Assembly (NCBI GenBank): GCA_004297725.1
Contig: SCUS01000180.1
Span: 1-64,000 of the forward strand
Direction: 5' to 3'
DNA from: Myxococcaceae bacterium
GTDB taxonomy: Bacteria; Myxococcota_A; Polyangia; Polyangiales; Ga0077539
DNA length: 64,000 nucleotides
The translations under genes and the position numbers were made by a program. Below, one piece after another: positions 63,829 to 64,000 of this stretch (position 1 is its first letter; each line of letters starts with the position of its first letter). Under the pieces are notes generated by a model. That model made no database searches. It worked only from the letters and a program-made list of their open reading frames with translations, and was not told the DNA's origin.

Positions 63829-63832
<4 letters not shown>

Positions 63833-64000
63833 CGCGCCTCCAGGTGGCAGCGCGCGAGGCGGCGGTCGTGGGCGTCGGCGCGCTCGCCTCGCAGCTCGCC
63901 CTCGGCGGCCACGCGGTAGAGGGCGGGCTCCTCCTCGGCGCAGAGCGCGAAGGCCTTGTCGCAGCGGTCGCGGAAGCGGCACCCGGTCGGCAGGCTCCGC
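63829..64000 (-). CDS. Oligopeptide ABC transporter ATPase (OppD/DppD type), C-terminal fragment
   Basis: The last 56 codons only; the gene runs out of the window at 64000. The visible peptide, LPTGCRFRDRCDKAFALC ... ARCHLEAR, is the oligo_HPY C-terminus with the Cys pattern CxxxDRCxxxxxxC seen at the end of DppD/OppD. Its TGA overlaps the ATG of the next gene as ATGA. It would form the heterodimeric ATPase with the downstream protein. Confidence 0.82.

Overview
The window is a GC-rich, gene-dense bacterial chromosome segment. Almost every gene shows strong G/C preference at the third codon position. The content points to Myxococcota, most likely Polyangia close to Sandaracinus. Evidence is a MglB-MglA polarity pair almost identical in motif content to the Myxococcus proteins, a FrzS/AglZ-like pseudo-receiver coiled-coil protein, two proteins ending in a MYXO-CTERM-type sorting signal (Cys motif, membrane helix, Arg cluster), an FHA-fused sigma-54 activator, a Hanks-type kinase, and many Cys-rich lipoproteins whose N-termini carry Asp/Ala/Val/Pro linkers. 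This assignment is inference from gene content; no rRNA or other phylogenetic marker is present. I found no tRNA, rRNA, CRISPR array, prophage or recognisable transposase.

Layout. 1-9.7 kb: end of an L,D-transpeptidase, thiolase, an isopropylmalate-synthase-like enzyme, a convergent pair (extensin-like protein and a PDZ membrane protein), a CPBP protease, a DEAD-box helicase, ribulose-phosphate epimerase and an FHA/sigma-54 activator. 9.7-20 kb: a fatty-acid desaturase with a repetitive tail, then exported proteins (lipoproteins, a clan GH-A glycosidase with MYXO-CTERM, kelch propellers, a 1525-residue mosaic lipoprotein). 20-29 kb: Ffh, a CBM9-like lipoprotein, a MopE-type lipoprotein, and a three-gene operon of a TonB-dependent receptor with two lipoproteins. 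28.8-33.2 kb: the polarity/motility locus mglB-mglA, a HAD phosphatase and the FrzS-like protein. 33.2-36.9 kb: Wzx-type flippase, then the only stretch that looks like accessory DNA, with a 50-bp duplicated leader, a possible gene relic and a 242-bp compound palindrome. 36.8-44.2 kb: barrel protein, FtsK, HEAT-like lipoprotein and two tandem FHA proteins. 44.3-52.8 kb: a large lipoprotein esterase in apparently circularly permuted order, a CBM9/FG-GAP protein and several hypotheticals. 52.8-64 kb: a kinase/PEGA/Cys-lipoprotein operon, a GMC oxidoreductase with its small membrane partner, two divergent Cys-rich lipoproteins, a Gly/Val/Pro/Gln-repeat lipoprotein and the end of an oligopeptide ABC transporter.

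Functionally the window is dominated by the cell envelope: at least a dozen predicted lipoproteins or surface-anchored proteins, an uptake receptor, secretion- and protease-related membrane proteins, a flippase and a polarity switch. Housekeeping genes (ffh, ftsK, rpe, helicase, thiolase) are interspersed. Many genes are coupled by 4-bp ATGA/GTGA overlaps, so several short operons can be read directly from the sequence.

The least explained signals are four copies of the palindrome TTACC-N6-GGTAA (one in ffh, three within 685 bp of the 47-49 kb gene), the 36.46-36.70 kb compound palindrome, the permuted esterase, and the RHH-like/FHA tandem pair.
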